A DNA stretch of 64,000 nucleotides, taken from positions 1-64,000 of the forward strand of contig NZ_CATYWO010000002.1 of NCBI RefSeq assembly GCF_958405655.1, written 5' to 3'. Positions 44,381 to 54,190 of the stretch are shown here, one piece after another. The translations under genes were made by a program, and so were the position numbers. Position 1 is the first letter of the stretch, and each line of letters opens with the position of its first letter. The notes under the pieces are model-generated. The model was not told the DNA's origin and ran no database searches. It saw only the letters and a program-made list of their open reading frames with translations. Source of the DNA: Ralstonia condita (GTDB taxonomy: Bacteria; Pseudomonadota; Gammaproteobacteria; Burkholderiales; Burkholderiaceae).

Positions 44381-44962
44381 ATGTCGCTGATCGTTGCCGC
44401 CCGGTTTGACACCTTCGAACGCGCAGAATGCGCCGCGCAGGCGCTCTCTGCGCATCGCTTTTCCGAAGAGGATGTGAGCGTCTTCTTCGTCAACCCGTCT
44501 GGGCAGCATGCCGCCTTTCCCATCGGCGGTGACCAGAATGCCGATCCGGGGGCCGCACGCGCGCATGCCGGCGCCGGCAAGGGTATGGCGCTGGGCGCCG
44601 CCATTGGGGCGGTGGCTGGGGTGGTCGTACTGATGCTGCTGCACGTCGCTGTGCTCTTCTCGGTGGTCGCGGCAGGCGTGGGCGCCTATATCGGTTCGCT
44701 CGCTGGCGCCATGTATGCCACGCGCGACGAGCCCAACCCGGAGCAACCGCCCGACGCCACGTTGCGCACGCGCCATTCCGGCGTGCTGCTCGCGGTGCGG
44801 GTCACACCCGAGCGCGAGGCCGATGCCGCACGCATTCTGGCCGCAGCCGGCGGCATGGACGTCGAAGAGGCTGCGGGCCGCTGGCGCAGCGGCGAGTGGG
44901 TCGACTTCGACCCGCTCCGCCCGGCCAGGCTGAATCCGAAGATCGGACAGCAGCCAGCGTGA
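44381..44962 (+). CDS. Inner-membrane protein of unknown function with glycine-rich helical hairpin
   Basis: The 193-residue protein starts at ATG 44381 after AGGAGG. Residues 1-45 resemble a small alpha/beta ACT-like module (FDTFERAECAAQALSAHRF). Two Gly/Ala-rich helices follow (GMALGAAIGAVAGVVVLML and FSVVAAGVGAYIGSLAGAMY), and the C-terminal half (residues about 125-165) looks like a second copy of the first module (VRVTPEREADAARILAAAGG). This resembles general-stress-type membrane proteins, without a firm family assignment. Confidence 0.7.
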   Translation: MSLIVAARFDTFERAECAAQALSAHRFSEEDVSVFFVNPSGQHAAFPIGGDQNADPGAARAHAGAGKGMALGAAIGAVAGVVVLMLLHVAVLFSVVAAGVGAYIGSLAGAMYATRDEPNPEQPPDATLRTRHSGVLLAVRVTPEREADAARILAAAGGMDVEEAAGRWRSGEWVDFDPLRPARLNPKIGQQPA

Positions 44963-44977
44963 CTGGATGCCCGATCG

Positions 44978-46279
44978 TCAGGCCGCCGTGCTCGGCGCTG
45001 CTGCGCCCGCCTGCATTGGCACGGGCTGCGCCTGCTTGTCGTTGAGCATCGTCCACACGAGGATGGCCGCAACGATGTCAAACACGGCCAGCGCGACGAA
45101 CAGCGGGTTGTAGCCGATGGTCGCGGCGAGGGAGCCGACCGCCAGCGAGAACAGCATGCCGCCCAGGTAGCCCGACATTCCGGCCAGCCCCACGGCTGTG
45201 CCCACTTCATGCTTGCCGAACATGTCGGATGTCAACGTGTACAACGCGCCCGACAACGTCTGGTGCGCGAAGCCGCCCACGCAGAACAGCGCAATCGCGG
45301 TGTATGGGCTCGTCACCAGCCCGATGCACGCCGGACCGATCATGCACAGGCAGCCGGTCACCATCACCAGCTTGCGCGAGGTGACCAGCGATACCGAGAA
45401 ACGTTTCCGAAACCAGGGCGCCAGGTAGCCTCCGAGCACGCAGCCCACGTCCGCCGCCAGGAACGGGAGCCACGCGAACAGCGCGATCTCCTTCAGGTTC
45501 ATGTGGCGCTCGGTGGCCATGTAGAGCGGAATCCAGTAGTTGAACGTCTGCCACGCCGGTTCCGACAGAAAGCGCGGGATGGCAATGCCCCAGAATCGCT
45601 TGCCGCTGATGATCCTGCCCCACGAAGGCTTGGGTGCATTCGCGGCGTCGTCGGAGACTTCCTGACCGGCGCGAATGTAGGCGTGCTCCTCCGCCGACAG
45701 GCGCGGGTGCTGCGTCGGCACGCGGTAGAGCAGAAACCACAGCACGCTCCACACCAGCCCGATGCCGCCGATCACGGCAAAGGCAAAACGCCAGTCGCCG
45801 TGGAGAATGCACCAGACCACCAGCGGCGGCGCCACCACCGCCCCGACCGACGAGCCGATGTTGAACCACCCCGTCGCAATCGAGCGCTCCTTGGCCGGAA
45901 ACCACTCTGCCGTGGCCCGCAGTGCCGACGGGAAACCTGCGGCCTCCGTCATCCCCAGCATGGCGCGGAACGCGGCCATCGACAGCCATCCACCCGCCAT
46001 GCTGTGCAACAGACACACCACCGACCACGCCCCGGCAAACAACGCAAAGCCGAGCTTGGTGCCCAGCACGTCGAGCACGTAGCCCGCCACCGGCTGCATC
46101 ACCATGTAGGCCGCCTGAAATGCCGCCACGATGTAGCCGTACTGCTGGGTGGTGATGTTCAGCACCTTGTTGACTTCGGGTGCTGCCACGGCAAGCGCAT
46201 TGCGTGCCAGGTAGTTCATGATCAGCCCGCTCAAGACGAGCCCGACGATCCACCAGCGCAGACCTTTGATGGGTTTCAT
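44978..46279 (-). CDS. MFS transporter, probable hexuronate permease (ExuT-like)
   Basis: The 433-residue protein has 12 predicted membrane helices and the MFS segment LDVLGTKLGFALF, and belongs by sequence pattern to the anion:cation symporter family that includes ExuT and GarP. It is the last gene of the uronate operon, after the lactonase gene. Because Udh needs free uronic acid inside the cell, this is the better candidate for galacturonate/glucuronate uptake, while the 51139 paralogue may carry aldarates. Substrate assignment is an inference. Confidence 0.82.
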   Translation of the reverse strand: MKPIKGLRWWIVGLVLSGLIMNYLARNALAVAAPEVNKVLNITTQQYGYIVAAFQAAYMVMQPVAGYVLDVLGTKLGFALFAGAWSVVCLLHSMAGGWLSMAAFRAMLGMTEAAGFPSALRATAEWFPAKERSIATGWFNIGSSVGAVVAPPLVVWCILHGDWRFAFAVIGGIGLVWSVLWFLLYRVPTQHPRLSAEEHAYIRAGQEVSDDAANAPKPSWGRIISGKRFWGIAIPRFLSEPAWQTFNYWIPLYMATERHMNLKEIALFAWLPFLAADVGCVLGGYLAPWFRKRFSVSLVTSRKLVMVTGCLCMIGPACIGLVTSPYTAIALFCVGGFAHQTLSGALYTLTSDMFGKHEVGTAVGLAGMSGYLGGMLFSLAVGSLAATIGYNPLFVALAVFDIVAAILVWTMLNDKQAQPVPMQAGAAAPSTAA

Positions 46280-46340
46280 GTTGTCTCCTAGGTGCCCCTG
46301 CTCTTCTTCTGTTCTGGGGCGGGTATGGCGTTCAGGTCAT

Positions 46341-47222
46341 TCAGACAGATAAAGCGGGTTCCGGTAATCCGGTCACGCCCGGGCGCACTGCAAACGTGGC
46401 GCCCGAGAGCGGGTCGTCGCCGATCAGGATCGACGTCACGAACAGGGTGTCCAGTCCGGGCCCGCCAAATGCGCACATGGCAGGCTTGGACGTGGGAATG
46501 GGAAGGCTGCGGTCAAGGCGCCCGTCCGGCGTGAACCGATGGACGAGCCCTGCATCGTTGCCGCAGATCCAGTAGCAGCCTTCGGCGTCCACGGCGGCGC
46601 CGTCGGGCCGGCCGGGATGGGCGTTCATGTCGATGAAGACACGGCGATGATGCGGCGTGCCGCTCTCCACGTCGTAATCGAACGCCCACACGGTTTGCCG
46701 GCTTGCATGCGAGTCCGACAGATACATCGTGCGGCCGTCCGGACTGAAGGCGAGGCCGTTGGGAACAATCAGGTCGTCGATGACGCCGTCTATCCGGCGG
46801 GCGGCGGCATCGAGCCGATACAGCTTGCCAACGGGCAGGCCAAGCGAGGTGTCGAGCACCATGGTCCCGGTCCAGAAACGGCCCTGGCGGTCGCAGCGGC
46901 CGTCGTTGAAGCGCATGTCGGGCCGAGCGTGCTCGACCGTTGCGAGCCGCTCCAGCGGCGCCAGTGCCATGCCCGCCTGCGGCTGGCGCACGCGGTAGAT
47001 TCCCGATTCCATTGCCAGCGCCCAGCCATCGGACGTCATGGCAATGCAGCCGGCCATTTCGGGCAGCGCCCATGCATCGCATTGGCCCGTCGATTGACTC
47101 CAGCGCCACAGCGTTCGGCCCGGGATATCCGTCCAGTACAACGCCTGTTCACCGCTGTGCCACACCGGGCTCTCGCCCACACCGCACTGCATGGTCCCGA
47201 TGCGTTCCACGTTCGCGTACAT
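46341..47222 (-). CDS. SMP-30/gluconolactonase family aldarolactonase
   Basis: The 293-residue beta-propeller protein starts at ATG 47222 (MYANVERIGTMQCGVGESPVWH). GVGESPVWHSGEQALYWTDI, MRFNDGRCDRQGRFWTGTM, PNGLAFSPDGRTMYLSDSH and GRPDGAAVDAEGCYWI hold the conserved Glu, Asn and Asp metal ligands of SMP-30 lactonases. Placed 4 bp after udh, it most likely hydrolyses the aldaro-1,4- or 1,5-lactone made by uronate dehydrogenase. Confidence 0.92.
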   Translation of the reverse strand: MYANVERIGTMQCGVGESPVWHSGEQALYWTDIPGRTLWRWSQSTGQCDAWALPEMAGCIAMTSDGWALAMESGIYRVRQPQAGMALAPLERLATVEHARPDMRFNDGRCDRQGRFWTGTMVLDTSLGLPVGKLYRLDAAARRIDGVIDDLIVPNGLAFSPDGRTMYLSDSHASRQTVWAFDYDVESGTPHHRRVFIDMNAHPGRPDGAAVDAEGCYWICGNDAGLVHRFTPDGRLDRSLPIPTSKPAMCAFGGPGLDTLFVTSILIGDDPLSGATFAVRPGVTGLPEPALSV

Positions 47223-47226
47223 CGCA

Positions 47227-48072
47227 TCAGTCTCCGAACGGGCCGGCGTTGACGAAGGCGCCGCCCTGGTACTGCGCCGCGGGGTCATCGGCGGACAGCG
47301 GCGGTTGCGCCTCGACCTGGGCGCGAAAGATTTCGCTCGTTTCGGCGGGGGCGTAGCCAAGGTGCGCCGCATGGCGGTTGTCCCACCAGCGGTCGCGATT
47401 GGCGGACACACCATAGACGACGGTAAAGCCCACCTTTGGCACGAACAAGGCCCGGCGGACCAGTTGTTCCAGATCGTCATAGCCGAGCCACGTAACCAGC
47501 ATGCGCCGGTCCTTCGCCTCCGCAAAAGACGAGCCAATGCGGATGGCGACCGTCTCGATGCCGTAGCGATCGAAGTAGAAGCTGGCGAGCTGTTCGCCAA
47601 ACACCTTGCTCAGCCCGTAGTAACTGTCGGGCCGGGTGGGCGCCTTGCCGTCAATGACCTCGCCCTGCCTGTAAAACCCGATGGTGTGGTTCGAACTGGC
47701 GAACACAATGCGGCGCACGCCGTGGCGGCGCGCGGCCTCATAGATGTGGTAGGTGCCGTGTATGTTGGCGGGCAGGATCTCTTCAAACGGCCGCTCCACC
47801 GACACGCCGCCCAGGTGCACGATAGCGTCCGTGCCGGCTACGAGCGCATCGACAGCCCGCGCATCGTCCAGATTGCACGGCATGATTTCTTCACCGGCAC
47901 GCGCCGCGCCAAGATCAGATATATCAGACAGGCGCAAAAAATCGGCGTACTTGGTCAGACGCTCGCGCAGCACGTTGCCGAGATGGCCGCCTGCGCCGGT
48001 CAACAGCAGGCGGTGGCAATGTGTCGCCACGCCTTCCAGCGGATCGGGTTGAACATTCACTTCAGTCGTCAT
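47227..48072 (-). CDS. udh: NAD-dependent uronate dehydrogenase
   Basis: The 281-residue extended SDR has LLTGAGGHLGNVLRERL (NAD motif), FASSNHTIGFY with the catalytic Ser region, and YYGLSKVFGEQLA with YxxxK. The late SSFAEAKDRRMLVTWLGYDD segment is characteristic of uronate dehydrogenases. It oxidises galacturonate or glucuronate to the aldarolactone, the first committed step. It is separated from garD by 1 bp. Confidence 0.95.
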   Translation of the reverse strand: MTTEVNVQPDPLEGVATHCHRLLLTGAGGHLGNVLRERLTKYADFLRLSDISDLGAARAGEEIMPCNLDDARAVDALVAGTDAIVHLGGVSVERPFEEILPANIHGTYHIYEAARRHGVRRIVFASSNHTIGFYRQGEVIDGKAPTRPDSYYGLSKVFGEQLASFYFDRYGIETVAIRIGSSFAEAKDRRMLVTWLGYDDLEQLVRRALFVPKVGFTVVYGVSANRDRWWDNRHAAHLGYAPAETSEIFRAQVEAQPPLSADDPAAQYQGGAFVNAGPFGD

Positions 48073-48073
48073 A

Positions 48074-49678
48074 TCAGGTCACCGGGGCGGGATTGAACAG
48101 GGCCAGTGCGTTGTGCAGGCCCAGCTTGTCGGCGCAAACTTGCTTGCGTCCGCTCGCCACGTCAAGAATTAAGTGGAACAGCTCCCAGCCGATGTCGGCA
48201 ATGGTCGCCTCGCCGGTGGCGATGCGGCCGGCGTCGAGATCGATCAGGTCGTGCCAGCGCTCGGACAGCGCCTTGCGCGTCGACACCTTGATGACCGGCG
48301 CCATGGCCAGTCCATACGGCGTGCCGCGGCCGGTGGTGAAGACCTGCAGGTTCATCCCAGAGGCCAGCTGCAACGTGCCGCAGACGAAATCGCTCGCGGG
48401 TGTCGCGGCAAAGATCAGACCCTTGCGGCGCACCTTCTCGCCCGGACCGAGCACGTCGACGATGGGCGTGCTGCCTGACTTGACGATCGAACCCAGCGCC
48501 TTTTCCACCACGTTCGACAGGCCGCCCTTCTTGTTGCCCGGCGACGGGTTGGCGCTGCGGTCGGTCTGACCGCCGCTCAGGTAGTTGTCGTACCAGGCCA
48601 TCTCGCGCAGCAGCGCACGGCCGACGTCTTCATCGATGGCGCGCGGCGTGAGCAGGTGAATGGCGTCACGCACTTCGGTGACTTCCGAGAACATCACGGT
48701 GCCGCCTGCACGTACGATCAGGTCGGCCGCAAAGCCGACGGCGGGGTTGGCCGTCACGCCCGAGAACGCATCGCTGCCCCCACACTGCACCCCGACCACG
48801 AGGTCGGATGCCGGGCAGGTTTCGCGCTGGCGCTTGTTCAGGTGTTCCAGGCGCCGCTCGGCCATCTCCATGATTGCGTCGGTCATGCCAACGAAGCCGT
48901 CGAAGGCTTCGTCCTGCAGGCGCAGCACGGGCGAATCCGCCGTGCCGGCAACTTCGATGGGAATGCGGCCGCCGGGTGCGAGCCTTTCCGGCACGAGGCG
49001 TTCGGGCACGAGCTTTTCGCAGCCCAGGCCGATCACCATGATCTCGCCGCCAAAGTTCGGGTTGAGCGCCAGGTTCTGTAGCGTGCGAATCGGCACGATG
49101 GCGGCCGGCGCGTTGATGGCGACGCCGCAGCCGTACACGTGGTTCAGCGCCACCACGTCGTCAACGTTCGGGAAGCGCGGCAGCAGCTCGCGCTTGATGC
49201 GACCAACGACGTAGTCCGTCACACCGGCCACGCATTGCACGCTGGTCATGATGCCGAGCACGTTTTTCGTGCCGACCGTGCCGTCTGCGTTGCGATAGCC
49301 CTCGAACGTGTAGCCCTCGAGTTTGGCGAGTTTGGGATCGGGGCGAGTGGCCAGCGGTAGCTCATCCAGCGCGGGAGCGGACGGCAACTTCACAGCGTGC
49401 TCGTTGACCCAGCTACCACGCTGCAGCGGCTTCACGGCATAGCCGATCACCTCGTTGTAGCGGATGATGGCGTCGCCTTCGGCCAGGTCGACCAGCGCGA
49501 CCTTGTGGCCTTGCGGCACGCCTTCGACAAGCACGGTGCCATCGGACAGTGCCGTGCCAGCGGGAAGGCCGCGTGCGTTGACGACGATGGCGACGTTGTC
49601 ACCGTCGTGCACGCGGATCGTCAGCGCCTTTTCAGTTGCGTTGCCGGCCTCGGGGGCCAGCGTCGGTTCAGACATCAC
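48074..49678 (-). CDS. garD: Galactarate dehydratase
   Basis: The 534-residue UxaA/GarD-family protein has an N-terminal SAF-like domain (DNVAIVVNARGLPAGTAL) and the catalytic body with GYRNADGTVGTKNVLGI, NHVYGCGVAIN, VIGLGCEKL and VVGVQCGGSDAFSGVTANP. It dehydrates galactarate to 5-dehydro-4-deoxyglucarate, feeding KdgD. It follows gudD by 32 bp. Confidence 0.95.
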   Translation of the reverse strand: MMSEPTLAPEAGNATEKALTIRVHDGDNVAIVVNARGLPAGTALSDGTVLVEGVPQGHKVALVDLAEGDAIIRYNEVIGYAVKPLQRGSWVNEHAVKLPSAPALDELPLATRPDPKLAKLEGYTFEGYRNADGTVGTKNVLGIMTSVQCVAGVTDYVVGRIKRELLPRFPNVDDVVALNHVYGCGVAINAPAAIVPIRTLQNLALNPNFGGEIMVIGLGCEKLVPERLVPERLAPGGRIPIEVAGTADSPVLRLQDEAFDGFVGMTDAIMEMAERRLEHLNKRQRETCPASDLVVGVQCGGSDAFSGVTANPAVGFAADLIVRAGGTVMFSEVTEVRDAIHLLTPRAIDEDVGRALLREMAWYDNYLSGGQTDRSANPSPGNKKGGLSNVVEKALGSIVKSGSTPIVDVLGPGEKVRRKGLIFAATPASDFVCGTLQLASGMNLQVFTTGRGTPYGLAMAPVIKVSTRKALSERWHDLIDLDAGRIATGEATIADIGWELFHLILDVASGRKQVCADKLGLHNALALFNPAPVT

Positions 49679-49710
49679 AGACTCCGTGATTGGTTCAAGC
49701 GATATTCGGT

Positions 49711-51120
49711 TCAGCGCCCCAGGCTTGGCCGTTTCGGATCATACGTCCAGCCGGGCATGAGGTATTGCATGGCCATGGCGTCGTCACGCGCGCCAGGGCC
49801 CAAAGTCTTGTACAGCGCATGGGCAGCCATGACGCGCTCCATGTCGATTTCGATACCGAGGCCCGGACGCTCCGGCACGGCCACATGGCCGCCGTGGATG
49901 CGCAGCGGCTCGCGCGTCAGGCGCTCTTCGGCCTCCTGCCAGATCCAGTGCGTGTCGATCGCCGTGATGTTGCCCGGCGCCGCTGCGGCCACATGCGTGA
50001 ACATCGCCAGGGACACGTCGAAATGGTTGTTGGAGTGCGAGCCCCACGTCAGGCCCCACTCGTCGCACAACTGCGCAACGCGCACGGAGCCTTGCATGGT
50101 CCAGAAATGCGGATCGGCCAGCGGAATATCGACCGCGTGCAGCTGGACGGCGTGGCCCATCTGGCGCCAATCGGTCGCGACCATGTTGGTGGCCGTCGGG
50201 ATGCCGGTGGCGCGCTTGAATTCGGCCATCACCTCACGGCCTGAGTAGCCGGCTTCGGGGCCGCACGGGTCTTCGGCATAGGCCAGCAGATGCCCTTGGC
50301 CCTTGCACAGCGCAATCGCTTCGTTGAGCGACCATGCGCCATTCGGGTCCAGCGTGACACGGGCTTGCGGAAAGCGCGTCTTGATGGCGGCAACCGCTTC
50401 CATCTCTTCAGCGCCGGGCATCACGCCGCCCTTGAGCTTGAAATCGGCAAAGCCATAGCGCTCGGTGGCGGCTTCGGCCAGGCGGGCGATGGCGTCGGGC
50501 GACATGGCGGCTTCGTGGCGCAGGCGCAGCCAGTCGTCGGCGCCGCTGGCGCCATCCAGGTACGGCAGATCGGTCTTGCGGCGATCGCCCACGTAGAACA
50601 GGTAGGCGAGCATCGGCGCGCTATCGCGCTGCTGACCGGCGCCCAGCAGCTCTGCCACCGGCACCTCCAGAAACTGGCCAAGCAGGTCGAGCAGCGCGGC
50701 TTCCACCGCCGTGATGACGTTGTCCATGCGCAGGTTGATCTCGTGCGGCTGGCGCAGCACGGCGGCTTCCGAAGCGGAGGTCACCTGGTGCACCGTCGCC
50801 TGATGCGCGGCATTGCCGCCACCGGCCAGCGCCCGGCGAATGCTGTTCAGCACACCGTTGGTACGACCGATCGATTGACCAACCACCAGCGGAATCACGC
50901 GCTCCAGCGCCAAACGGATGCCCTCCCCGCCAGGCACCTCGCCCACGCCGGTATGCCCGGCGTTGTCCTTCAGGATGACGAGATTGCGCGTAAAGAACGG
51001 AGCATGCGCGCCGCACAGGTTCAGCAGCATGCTGTCGCGGCCTGCGACCGGGATCACCTGCATCTCCGTCACACGCGGCGTGTGCGTTCGTGCGCCGGAC
51101 TCGATCGATTGCAACGTCAC
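49711..51120 (-). CDS. gudD: Glucarate dehydratase
   Basis: This enolase-superfamily protein has the general base motif FKLKGG, metal ligands in TLDPNGAWS and YAEDPCG, TNMVATDW, and the His-containing HSNNHFDVSLAMFTHVAAAAP. It dehydrates glucarate to 5-dehydro-4-deoxyglucarate. The longest frame starts at TTG 51126, but AGGAG is only 2 nt away; GTG 51120 is 8 nt from AGGAG and is preferred, giving 469 residues. Confidence 0.94.
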   Translation of the reverse strand: MTLQSIESGARTHTPRVTEMQVIPVAGRDSMLLNLCGAHAPFFTRNLVILKDNAGHTGVGEVPGGEGIRLALERVIPLVVGQSIGRTNGVLNSIRRALAGGGNAAHQATVHQVTSASEAAVLRQPHEINLRMDNVITAVEAALLDLLGQFLEVPVAELLGAGQQRDSAPMLAYLFYVGDRRKTDLPYLDGASGADDWLRLRHEAAMSPDAIARLAEAATERYGFADFKLKGGVMPGAEEMEAVAAIKTRFPQARVTLDPNGAWSLNEAIALCKGQGHLLAYAEDPCGPEAGYSGREVMAEFKRATGIPTATNMVATDWRQMGHAVQLHAVDIPLADPHFWTMQGSVRVAQLCDEWGLTWGSHSNNHFDVSLAMFTHVAAAAPGNITAIDTHWIWQEAEERLTREPLRIHGGHVAVPERPGLGIEIDMERVMAAHALYKTLGPGARDDAMAMQYLMPGWTYDPKRPSLGR

Positions 51121-51138
51121 TTGCAAGGCTCCTCTGGC

Positions 51139-52491
51139 TTACAGCGGCTTGAGTTCCACACGCTTGATCTCGCCCACCATGAACAGGTAGCAGACGATGG
51201 CAACCGCCGCGTGGATACCGACGTACACCAGCGCACCGTTGAACGAACCCGTGGTGTTGACGATGTAACCGATGGCAATGGGGGTAGTGATGCTCGACAG
51301 GTTGCCGAACGTGTTCATCAGCGCGCCCGACAAGCCGGCGATCTGCTTGGGCGCCGTATCCGAGTTCACGGCCCAGCCCAGCGCCCCGAGGCCCTTGCCG
51401 AAGAACGACAGCGCCATTACCGCCACCACGATGGCCTGCGCGTCGACGTAGTTGCAGATCACCATGGTCATGGAGAGCAGCATGCCCAGCACGATGGGCA
51501 CCTTGCGCGCCACCGACAGTGAAGTACCACGGCGAAGCAGCGCGTCAGAAATGATCCCGCCCAGAATGCCGCCCAGGAAACCGCAGACCGCGGGAATCGA
51601 CGCGACGATGCCCGCCTTCAGGATCGACATCCCGCGCGCCTGCACCAGATACACCGGAAACCACGTGATGAAGAAGTACGTGAGCGCATTGATGCAGTAC
51701 TGCGCGATGTACACACCCATCAGCATGCGGTTCTGCAGGAGCTGCTTCACGTAGCCGAGCTTCGGCCCCTCGGCCTTGGCCACGCCCGCGCGGTCCATGT
51801 TGACCAGGCCGCCCCCGGCTTCGATGTACTCGATTTCGGCGCGGTTCACGCCCGGGTGGTCCTTCGGTTCGTGCACGAATGCCTTCCACACGACCGCCAT
51901 GACGATGCCGATCACGCCCATCACGATAAACACGTGATGCCAGCCAAACGCGTGCACCAGCCAAGCCATCAGCGGGGCAAACACCACCGTGGCGGCATAT
52001 TGCGCAGAGTTGAAGATGGCCGCTGCGGTGCCGCGCTCATTGGCCGGAAACCAGGCTGCCACGATACGGCTATTCGCCGGGAAGGACGGCGCCTCCGCCG
52101 CCCCTACCAGGAAGCGCAGGCAGAACACCATCATGATGGCGGTGGCACCGGTAAAGAAGCCGATCGCGCCCTGCGCCAGTGTGAACAGCGACCACAGCAG
52201 AATGCTGAACGTGTACACGCGCTTGGAACCGAAGCGGTCAAGCAGCCAGCCGCCCGGAATCTGGGCAATCACGTAGGCCCACCCGAACGCCGAGAAGATA
52301 TAGCCAAGCGACACGGCATCGATGCCGAGTTCCTTCTGCATGGCCGAGCCGGCAATGGAGATGGTCGCCCGATCGGCGTAGTTGATGGTCGTCACGATGA
52401 ACAGCATCGCGAGGATCACGAAACGCACGCGGCTCATACGCTCAGCGCGCGGAACGGCCTGTGCTCCCACTGCAGGGGCTTTGATGTCCAT
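51139..52491 (-). CDS. gudP: MFS transporter, probable aldarate (glucarate/galactarate) permease
   Basis: The 450-residue protein has 12 predicted helices and typical ACS-family features of GudP/GarP: NYADRATISIAG in helix 1, GWLLDRFGSKRVYTFS between helices 2 and 3, and FPANSRIVAAWFPANERGTAAAIFNSAQ. The close fit of these motifs and its position between gudD and the aldehyde dehydrogenase gene support aldarate uptake. The substrate is inferred from context. Confidence 0.88.
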   Translation of the reverse strand: MDIKAPAVGAQAVPRAERMSRVRFVILAMLFIVTTINYADRATISIAGSAMQKELGIDAVSLGYIFSAFGWAYVIAQIPGGWLLDRFGSKRVYTFSILLWSLFTLAQGAIGFFTGATAIMMVFCLRFLVGAAEAPSFPANSRIVAAWFPANERGTAAAIFNSAQYAATVVFAPLMAWLVHAFGWHHVFIVMGVIGIVMAVVWKAFVHEPKDHPGVNRAEIEYIEAGGGLVNMDRAGVAKAEGPKLGYVKQLLQNRMLMGVYIAQYCINALTYFFITWFPVYLVQARGMSILKAGIVASIPAVCGFLGGILGGIISDALLRRGTSLSVARKVPIVLGMLLSMTMVICNYVDAQAIVVAVMALSFFGKGLGALGWAVNSDTAPKQIAGLSGALMNTFGNLSSITTPIAIGYIVNTTGSFNGALVYVGIHAAVAIVCYLFMVGEIKRVELKPL

Positions 52492-52506
52492 CGTCTCCTC
52501 CTTAAG

Positions 52507-52571
52507 CCGGCACCCGTCGTGCCGGTCGGTTCAAGTTGCCGGGTCCTGTTCGGCCCGGCGTGTTGTTTTTT
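52507..52571. repeat. Two hairpins in the aldehyde dehydrogenase-gudP gap
   Basis: CCGGCAC (52507-52513)/GTGCCGG (52519-52525) forms a tight 7-bp hairpin just upstream of the gudP ribosome site. GCCGGG (52538-52543)/CCCGGC (52554-52559) is followed by a six-T run on the plus strand (52566-52571), a terminator-like shape on the strand opposite to the operon. On the transcribed minus strand there is no T-tail, so readthrough between the genes is expected; the hairpins may protect or process the mRNA. Confidence 0.55.
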
Positions 52572-52591
52572 GCTATTCGACTGTTACGGCT

Positions 52592-54163
52592 TCAGGCCCA
52601 GCTTCCATCCACCAGGCGGCGCAGCTTGAGCGGATTGGCGTCCTGCAGGGCCTCGGGCAGCAGTTCGGCCGGCAGGTCCTGGTAGCACACCGGGCGCAGG
52701 AAACGCTCGATGGCCGCCGTGCCGACCGAAGTCGTGCGTGCATCCGTGGTTGCCGGCCAGGGGCCGCCGTGCACCATGGCGTGGCACACCTCGACGCCGG
52801 TCGGCCAGCCGTTGGCCAGAATGCGGCCCGCCTTGCGTTCCAGAATCGGCAGCAACGAACGCGCGATGGCTGTGTCGCCGGCGTCCAGATGCAACGTGGC
52901 GGTCAACTGGCCTTCGAGCGATTCGGCCAGCGTGCGCAGCTCCTCTGCATCGCGGCAGCGCACGACCAGGCCGGTCGCGCCGAAGATCTCGTCGTGCAGC
53001 GCCGGCTGCGCCTGGAAGCTCTTCGCATCGGTGATGTAGAAGCCGGCTTGCCCGCGGTTGGGTTGGTCGCTTTCTTGCCCGCGTGCGACGCACCGCACGT
53101 TGGCCTCGGCGGCCAGCTTGTCGACACCGCGCGTGTAAGCGGTGTGGATGCCGGCCGTGAGCATCGGCTGCGCAGCCACGTCGCCCATGGCGGCAGCGGC
53201 GGCAGCTTCAAAGGCATCAAGTTCCGGCCCATCAATGGCGAGCAGCAGGCCCGGGTTCGTACAGAACTGGCCCGCGCCCAGCGTGAGCGACGCCACGTAT
53301 TGCTGGCCCAGCGCAGCGGCGCGCTTGGCCAGAGCATCGGGCAGCAGGAAGACTGGGTTGATGGCGCTCAGTTCGCCGTACACCGGAATCGGCTGCGGAC
53401 GGGCCTGCGCGATGCGCAGCAGTGCCACGCCACCGGCGCGCGAGCCCGTAAAGCCAACTGCCTGGATACGCGGATCTGCCACCAGTGCGCCAGCCGCATC
53501 GTTATCCGCCAGGATGAGCGAGAACACGCCCTCGGGCAGCCCGCACTGGGCAACCGCCGCCTGAATGGCGCGACCCACCAGTTCGGACGTGCCCGGATGC
53601 GCCGGGTGTGCCTTCACGACCACCGGGCAACCCGCAGCCAGCGCCGACGCGGTATCACCACCCGCCACGGAGAACGCCAGCGGGAAGTTGCTCGCACCAA
53701 ACACCGCCACCGGGCCCAGCGCAATGCGGCGCATGCGCAGATCCGAGCGCGGCAGCGGCTTGCGCTCCGGCAGGGCCGAATCAAGGCGCGCGCCCACGGC
53801 ATCGCCGGCACGCACCACGCTTGCGAACAGGCGCAGTTGGTTGCACGTGCGGCCACGCTCGCCTTCCAGGCGCGGACGCGGCAGTGCCGATTCGGCCATC
53901 GCGCGTTCGATCAGCGCATCGCCCAGCGCTTCGATCTGGCTGGCGATGGCTTCCAGGAAGGCGGCGCGGGTTTCCGGCGCGGTCTCGCGGTAAACGTCAA
54001 AAGCCGCGGCGGCCAGTTCAGCAGCACGCGCAGCATCGGCCTTGGAGGCCAGGGTAAATTCGGGTTCGAGCCATTCCCCGGTGGCGGGGTTCATGGCGCG
54101 AACCTTGCCTGCAGCACCCGCTACGCGGGCGGCACCCAGCAACAGTTCGCCGCTCAAGGTCAT
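52592..54163 (-). CDS. 2,5-dioxovalerate (alpha-ketoglutarate semialdehyde) dehydrogenase
   Basis: The 523-residue aldehyde dehydrogenase has the catalytic Cys in GAGQFCTNPGLLLA, the general-base Glu in PVYGELSAINP, and FTGSRAGGVALL plus VFGASNFPLAFSVAGGD in the NAD domain. This Cys context is typical of the KGSADH group tied to aldarate catabolism. It converts 2,5-dioxovalerate to 2-oxoglutarate, the last step of the operon's pathway. It is 27 bp downstream of kdgD. Confidence 0.93.
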   Translation of the reverse strand: MTLSGELLLGAARVAGAAGKVRAMNPATGEWLEPEFTLASKADAARAAELAAAAFDVYRETAPETRAAFLEAIASQIEALGDALIERAMAESALPRPRLEGERGRTCNQLRLFASVVRAGDAVGARLDSALPERKPLPRSDLRMRRIALGPVAVFGASNFPLAFSVAGGDTASALAAGCPVVVKAHPAHPGTSELVGRAIQAAVAQCGLPEGVFSLILADNDAAGALVADPRIQAVGFTGSRAGGVALLRIAQARPQPIPVYGELSAINPVFLLPDALAKRAAALGQQYVASLTLGAGQFCTNPGLLLAIDGPELDAFEAAAAAAMGDVAAQPMLTAGIHTAYTRGVDKLAAEANVRCVARGQESDQPNRGQAGFYITDAKSFQAQPALHDEIFGATGLVVRCRDAEELRTLAESLEGQLTATLHLDAGDTAIARSLLPILERKAGRILANGWPTGVEVCHAMVHGGPWPATTDARTTSVGTAAIERFLRPVCYQDLPAELLPEALQDANPLKLRRLVDGSWA

Positions 54164-54190
54164 GTTGATTCCCTCTCTATCCGGATGCGC

